A DNA stretch of 9,223 nucleotides, taken from CAZDCD01 sp964503885 (GTDB taxonomy: Bacteria; Bacteroidota; Bacteroidia; Bacteroidales; UBA10428). The stretch spans positions 1 through 9,223 of the forward strand of contig CAZDCD010000049.1 in NCBI GenBank assembly GCA_964503885.1, given 5' to 3'. Below the pieces are notes generated by a model. That model searched no databases. It worked only from the letters and a program-made list of their open reading frames with translations, and was not told the origin of the DNA. The number at the start of each line of letters is the position of its first letter. Within the stretch, counting starts at the first letter, position 1. The position numbers and the translations under genes are program-made. This document shows, in pieces, positions 6,232-9,223 of the stretch.

Positions 6232-7347
6232 ATGAAATCAAAAAAAATTATCGTATGTATAGTAAGTATTTATTATTTAATTAATTATTTGCCTTTGTCA
6301 GGCTGTTCAACATTTATGATCAGTACTGGAAATGACATTCTGATCGGACATAATCTTGATGTTCCCATGGAAATACCGGGAATGATTTTTGTAAATAAAA
6401 GAGGGCTTGAAAAAGAAAGTGTTAGTTTTGATCAATTACTCTGGGGTGTAACCGATACACTTCCAAAGCTAAAATGGATTTCAAAATATGGATCGGTAAC
6501 TTATAATCCGATCGGTTGCGAACTAATAGACGGTGGTTTGAATGAGGCCGGATTATATATAGGCGAAATGAGCTTAAATGAAAATTGTAAATATGCTGTT
6601 ATTTCAAATAAACCCAAGATTGCCGTGGCGCTTTGGCTTCAATACGTTTTAGATAATTTTGCCAGTGTCGATGAGGTTGTAAAATTTGTTTCAGAAACTT
6701 CAATTGACGGTGGTTATATATTCTGGTGGCACTTTTTTGTTGCCGATAAAAAAGGGAATACAGCAGTAATTGAATTTATCAATGACAAAACTATCATTCA
6801 CAAAAATGAGGAAGTACCTGTTCCGCTTTTATGTAATAACCAATATTCAAACGAATTAGATTCTTTAAAACAATACCAAGGTTTTGGTGGAGATAGAACT
6901 ATTGATCTAAAAAATAAATCAATAAATAACAGGTTTATCTATGGCGCTCAAATGCTTGAATTTACTAAACAAAATCCTGCCGAATCTAATGTGAATTATG
7001 CATTTGATATTTTAAAACGGTTAGATATTGGACTTACAAAATGGTCGATTGTTTTTGATGTTAAAAATAGGAAGATGTATTATAGAACTAGTGAAGGAAT
7101 GAATATAAAGCATATCGATTTTTCCTCTTTCGATTTTTCATGCGGTAAACCGATCATGATGCTTGATATTAACAATGATTTGCCAGCTGGGGATGTCAAA
7201 GAATATTTCATTCCTTATACCATGCAAGAAAATAAAGCTCAATTAGAGAAAGCATTTATATGCATTGACGGAATGAAAGAAGAAAAAACCTTTCCCGAGA
7301 TGATTGAACGTTTAGCTAATTATCCGGAAACAATGAAGTGCAAATAA
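6232..7347 (+). CDS. Exported choloylglycine hydrolase / penicillin V acylase family Ntn hydrolase
   Basis: A 371-residue linear-amide C-N hydrolase. A basic start and a hydrophobic stretch (about 5-23) form a signal peptide ending in LSG-Cys25. Removal of the leader would expose Cys25 as the N-terminal nucleophile (CSTF), as in Gram-negative family members. Asp43 in HNLD matches the catalytic Asp, but His40 stands where bile salt hydrolases have an Arg. Further marks are ISKYGSVTYN (83-92), GGLNEAGL (101-108), the CNNQY segment with the oxyanion Asn (202 or 203), YQGFGGD (215-221) and Arg234 in NNRFIYGAQ, probably the second conserved Arg. It would cleave an amide in a bile-acid conjugate, acyl-homoserine lactone, N-acyl amino acid or beta-lactam side chain; the substrate is unknown. 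LSGC also reads as a lipoprotein box. It stands alone between mobile-element traces and a structured repeat. Confidence 0.9.
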   Translation: MKSKKIIVCIVSIYYLINYLPLSGCSTFMISTGNDILIGHNLDVPMEIPGMIFVNKRGLEKESVSFDQLLWGVTDTLPKLKWISKYGSVTYNPIGCELIDGGLNEAGLYIGEMSLNENCKYAVISNKPKIAVALWLQYVLDNFASVDEVVKFVSETSIDGGYIFWWHFFVADKKGNTAVIEFINDKTIIHKNEEVPVPLLCNNQYSNELDSLKQYQGFGGDRTIDLKNKSINNRFIYGAQMLEFTKQNPAESNVNYAFDILKRLDIGLTKWSIVFDVKNRKMYYRTSEGMNIKHIDFSSFDFSCGKPIMMLDINNDLPAGDVKEYFIPYTMQENKAQLEKAFICIDGMKEEKTFPEMIERLANYPETMKCK

Positions 7348-7373
7348 ATCTAGAAAAAGTAAAACAAACAAGC

Positions 7374-7513
7374 CCAACCGGTAACAAATTGTAAAAGTCA
7401 TAAGGGTTTGCGTAGGTCAGGAAAAGTATATAAATTTGATGTAACCGGATAGCGCTGAATCTTCGAATCCCTTATGATATAGACACTCGAACGTTGTAGG
7501 CAATCCCCCTGCC
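7374..7513 (+). repeat. Structured cassette-boundary-like repeat (copy B)
   Basis: This begins with CCAACCGGTAACA, 26 bases after the Ntn-hydrolase stop, and ends with TATAGACA-N5-ACGTTG-TAGGCAATC-CCCC-TGCC. A perfect 9-bp inverted repeat TCATAAGGG (7398-7406) / CCCTTATGA (7469-7477) lies inside, and the outer ends can partly pair (GCCCAAC at 7372-7378 with GTTGTAGGC at 7493-7501, two bases unpaired). The begin motif (10 of 13 bases) and parts of the end recur at 8276-8418, and the end motif also at 61-90. The size, fold and place just after a stop resemble integron attC sites. The left box fits RYYYAAC, but the right box does not fit GTTRRRY exactly. Confidence 0.5.
7407..7438 (+). promoter_or_regulatory. 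Predicted Bacteroidota housekeeping promoter
   Basis: TTTG at 7407-7410 and TAAATTTG at 7431-7438 are separated by exactly 20 bases. This matches the Bacteroidota primary-sigma consensus TTTG-N19-21-TAnnTTTG. Transcription would start near 7445 and reach the DJ-1 family gene through a leader of about 230 bases. The -33 box abuts the left arm of the 9-bp inverted repeat, so the promoter lies inside the structured repeat. Confidence 0.5.
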
Positions 7514-7672
7514 GATTAAACTTCGGTTGAGTTTTTAAGCTAACTTCAAAAAACGGGATTAATTTAGATGAGATTTATAAGTTCAGTAAAAATATTAACA
7601 GATTGATAATTAAACAGATAAATTTGACGTTAGTCGGAAGCCAAGAATACGATCATTCAAAAATAAGACAAT
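7514..7672 (+). other. Long leader of the DJ-1 family gene, with a second -7-like box
   Basis: No gene is visible here. A second TAAATTTG occurs at 7619-7626, but no TTTG lies at the proper distance upstream (the nearest TTG is 13 bases away), so it is only a weak promoter candidate. GACGTT (7626-7631) followed by ACGATCATTCAAAAA just before the start codon echoes GACGTT and ACGACCATTTCAAAAA upstream of the gene at 129. The two leaders may share ancestry, though AT-rich leaders match easily by chance. Confidence 0.35.
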
Positions 7673-8263
7673 ATGAAAAATAGAAAAGTATTATTATTCC
7701 TTGCACAAGGATTTGAAGAATATGAAGCTAGTGTATTTACTGATGTTATTGGATGGAGCCGAGTATATGGAAAGGAGCCAGTTGATTTGATAACAACGGG
7801 ACTTAGACAAAAGATTAGATGCACATGGAATTTTGTTGTTCAACCACAACTGGAATTTGATAAAATTAATGTTCAAGATTTTGATGCATTAGCAATTGCT
7901 GGTGGATTTGAGAAAGCTGGATTTTATGAAGATGCTTATGATGAAAGACTTTTGAACCTGATTCGAGAATTTGATAAAGCAGAAAAGATAATTGCAGCAA
8001 TATGCGTATCAGCCCTTTCACTTGGTAAATCTGGAGTCTTAAAAGGTAGAAAAGCAACCACTTATGATTTATTAGATGGAGTGAGAAGAAAACAACTTGC
8101 CGATTTTGGAGCAGATGTTCAGGATAAAAGTATTGTGATTGACAAAAACATTATAACATCAACAGGACCTTCAACTGCGTTGGACGTGGCATTTACATTG
8201 CTTGAGATATTGACTGATAAAGAAAATGTGGATGTGGTTAAAAAATATATGAGATTTAAATAG
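7673..8263 (+). CDS. DJ-1/PfpI family protein
   Basis: A 196-residue flavodoxin-like protein of the DJ-1/ThiJ/PfpI superfamily, of typical length. The acidic residue pairing with the nucleophile lies in GFEEYEA (Glu16). The nucleophile elbow is AAICVSALSLGKSG with Cys111. The later strand is followed by ITSTGPSTALDVAFTLLEIL (161-180), a family signature. DJ-1 and YajL carry a His after the elbow (in a KATTH-like motif); here the place is Tyr131 in KATTYD, so glyoxalase- or deglycase-like activity cannot be assumed. It has no signal peptide and is cytosolic. It is flanked on both sides by related structured repeats and has no functional partner nearby, so it reads as a single-gene cassette. 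A role in aldehyde or oxidative stress is only the family's general theme. Confidence 0.9.
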   Translation: MKNRKVLLFLAQGFEEYEASVFTDVIGWSRVYGKEPVDLITTGLRQKIRCTWNFVVQPQLEFDKINVQDFDALAIAGGFEKAGFYEDAYDERLLNLIREFDKAEKIIAAICVSALSLGKSGVLKGRKATTYDLLDGVRRKQLADFGADVQDKSIVIDKNIITSTGPSTALDVAFTLLEILTDKENVDVVKKYMRFK

Positions 8264-8275
8264 GATAAAAAATGG

Positions 8276-8418
8276 CCAGTCTGTAACAGAGGGTCATGAA
8301 ACATGCCGATTTTATTGGGTTTTCAAGCGTTTCATCTCGCATCAAGTTTTGTGTCGTGAGATACATATGCAGCAGCGTGATCAGCCACAGCTTATAGCAA
8401 CGAACCATTAGGTACAAT
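8276..8418 (+). repeat. Structured cassette-boundary-like repeat (copy C)
   Basis: This begins with CCAGTCTGTAACA, 12 bases after the DJ-1 stop, matching the begin motif at 7374 in 10 of 13 bases. It ends with CTTAT, AGCA, CGAAC, TTAGG and CAAT in the same order as the end of copy B (7471-7504). Inside are a 7-bp inverted repeat ATGAAAC (8296-8302) / GTTTCAT (8329-8335) and a 5-bp pair ATCTC (8334-8338) / GAGAT (8358-8362). Its length (143) is close to copy B (140). The interior sequences differ, as in attC-like sites where structure is kept and sequence is not. Homology of the two copies is judged by eye. Confidence 0.4.
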
Positions 8419-8453
8419 TATCAGAAACTACTCCAGCACCAAAATATAATGCT

Positions 8454-9155
8454 ATGAAATTTTTAGATAAAATTAGTTTATATAAGACCGTTGATAATGT
8501 TTCAGAAGCATTGCTATTTGGTATAAGGATAGATAGCAATGAAACATTAGAGATTGCTGATTTTATACTAAATCAACAAGGTAAACCTCTTGCATATGCA
8601 GATACATTTGCTCCTACAGAGACTGATTTAGAAAATGACCTCATATTATTTACGGGAGAGAGGATTACAACAGGTGCTGGTAAATGCCACATGATTGGAG
8701 AAGAAGCGTGTCGAATTTTAAGAAAACTTAATATACATAATGAAAAAACTGATAGTGCATTAAACCGAGCGGATTATGGACTAAAAAAGCAAATTGATAA
8801 AGAACTGAAAAATCCGAGATATGAATATGGAATGTATTGTTGTAAATCATGCTCGTGTGCACTGTGGTTAAATTTGGCTTCGGGCGGTTTAAATAATGAT
8901 TTTAAAATGCTAAAATCAGGACTTGATTATTTAAAAAAGCATCGTGATAGTAAAGGAAACTGGAAAGGATTTCCCAGTAATTATGTCTTATACGTTCTCA
9001 ACGAGATTGACTTTGAATTAGCGAAGTGTGAGTTAAAATACGCTGGACAATCTATTGAGAGAAAATATAAAAAATGTAGATTAGACGAGACAAAATATGA
9101 TATAAGAAGAAATTATATATACGAACAAATTTTAAATAAGATAAATATATACTGA
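8454..9155 (+). CDS. Hypothetical cysteine-rich protein, function unknown
   Basis: I do not recognise this 233-residue protein. It has no signal peptide or membrane segment and is probably cytosolic, with a basic, lysine- and tyrosine-rich C-terminus. Eight cysteines are present: Cys78 and Cys86 in a helix-like segment (GKCHMIGEEACRIL), a cluster Cys129, 130, 133 and 135 (YCCKSCSC), Cys192 and Cys208. The stretch HRDSKGNWKGFPSNYVLYVL (163-182), preceded by a GLDYLKK helix, resembles one turn of an alpha/alpha-toroid repeat (terpene-cyclase/prenyltransferase type), but the catalytic motifs of those enzymes are absent. The cysteine cluster could bind zinc or an iron-sulfur centre. No ribosome site is evident; the ATG follows copy C of the repeat by 35 bases. 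A group II intron end lies 15 bases after its stop on the other strand. Confidence 0.8.
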   Translation: MKFLDKISLYKTVDNVSEALLFGIRIDSNETLEIADFILNQQGKPLAYADTFAPTETDLENDLILFTGERITTGAGKCHMIGEEACRILRKLNIHNEKTDSALNRADYGLKKQIDKELKNPRYEYGMYCCKSCSCALWLNLASGGLNNDFKMLKSGLDYLKKHRDSKGNWKGFPSNYVLYVLNEIDFELAKCELKYAGQSIERKYKKCRLDETKYDIRRNYIYEQILNKINIY

Positions 9156-9170
9156 AAGCAACTAAGCACA

Positions 9171-9223
9171 ATCGAGTAGATGGCTGACGGACTAAGTCCG
9201 CCAGTACACCTCTCACACCACTG
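9171..9223 (-). mobile_element. Group II intron, 3' end (domain VI and part of domain V), truncated by window edge
   Basis: Read on the minus strand, the window's last bases give GTGGTGTGAGAGG, the 3' half of a bacterial group II intron domain V. Domain VI follows: CTGGCGGAC pairs with GTCCGTCAG (one G-U) around a TTA loop, and then CTACTCGAT ends the intron. The A of CTACTC is bulged between short stems, seven bases from the end, as expected for the lariat branch point. The 3' splice point therefore lies between 9171 and 9170. The rest of the ribozyme and any reverse transcriptase gene lie to the right. The call rests on remembered family ends (GGTGGTGTGAGAGG and CTACTCGAT). Confidence 0.8.

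Noticed and set aside
7372..7501. A classical integron attC site
   Set aside because: The left box fits RYYYAAC, but the right box reads GTTGTAG instead of GTTRRRY and no integrase gene is present, so I report only an attC-like structured repeat.
8256..8408. Open frame of about 50 codons on the minus strand inside the spacer before the orphan gene
   Set aside because: It overlaps the structured repeat and the DJ-1 stop, has no recognisable similarity or ribosome site, and its length is expected by chance.
1..9223. CRISPR arrays, tRNA or rRNA genes
   Set aside because: No regularly spaced direct repeats and no cloverleaf or ribosomal RNA signatures were seen on either strand.

Overview
The window is AT-rich, compactly coded and mostly plus-strand, with weak or absent Shine-Dalgarno sequences and one near-perfect TTTG-N20-TAnnTTTG promoter. 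Together with the gene families present, this points to a member of the Bacteroidota, probably anaerobic or facultative because it carries two radical SAM enzymes. The assignment is inferred from style and families; there is no marker gene.

Left part (1-5774): a tight five-gene, same-strand operon. It encodes a DegT/StrS-type PLP sugar (or aminocyclitol) aminotransferase, a radical SAM protein with a C-terminal cysteine cluster, a carbonyl-reductase-like SDR oxidoreductase, a B12-binding-type radical SAM protein and a membrane-anchored family 2 glycosyltransferase. The first three reading frames overlap by a few bases, and the other gaps are 27 and 39 bases. The set looks like the making and transfer of an unusual amino-modified sugar or aminocyclitol for a surface glycan or small glycosylated metabolite. 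The product cannot be deduced from the sequence.

Middle (5775-6231): a gene-poor stretch. It holds the decayed N-terminal part of a tyrosine recombinase on the minus strand (about 6024-6196, with an internal stop) next to a hairpin-rich, more GC-rich patch (about 5930-6023). This is probably a scar of a mobile element.

Right part (6232-9223): three unrelated single genes separated by long spacers. They encode an exported choloylglycine-hydrolase/penicillin-acylase-type Ntn hydrolase, a DJ-1/PfpI family protein and an unrecognised 233-residue cysteine-rich protein. The two spacers flanking the DJ-1 gene share begin and end motifs and a similar length (about 140 bases), and contain inverted repeats. 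The end motif recurs just upstream of the first gene in the window (61-90). The layout of one gene plus one structured repeat resembles integron-type gene cassettes, although the core sites do not match the classical attC consensus. The last 53 bases are the 3' end (part of domain V plus domain VI) of a group II intron on the minus strand, placed 15 bases after the last stop codon. Its body and reverse transcriptase, if present, lie beyond the window.

Overall this is an accessory, recombination-prone region: a biosynthetic operon on one side, and cassette-like single genes with mobile-element traces on the other.
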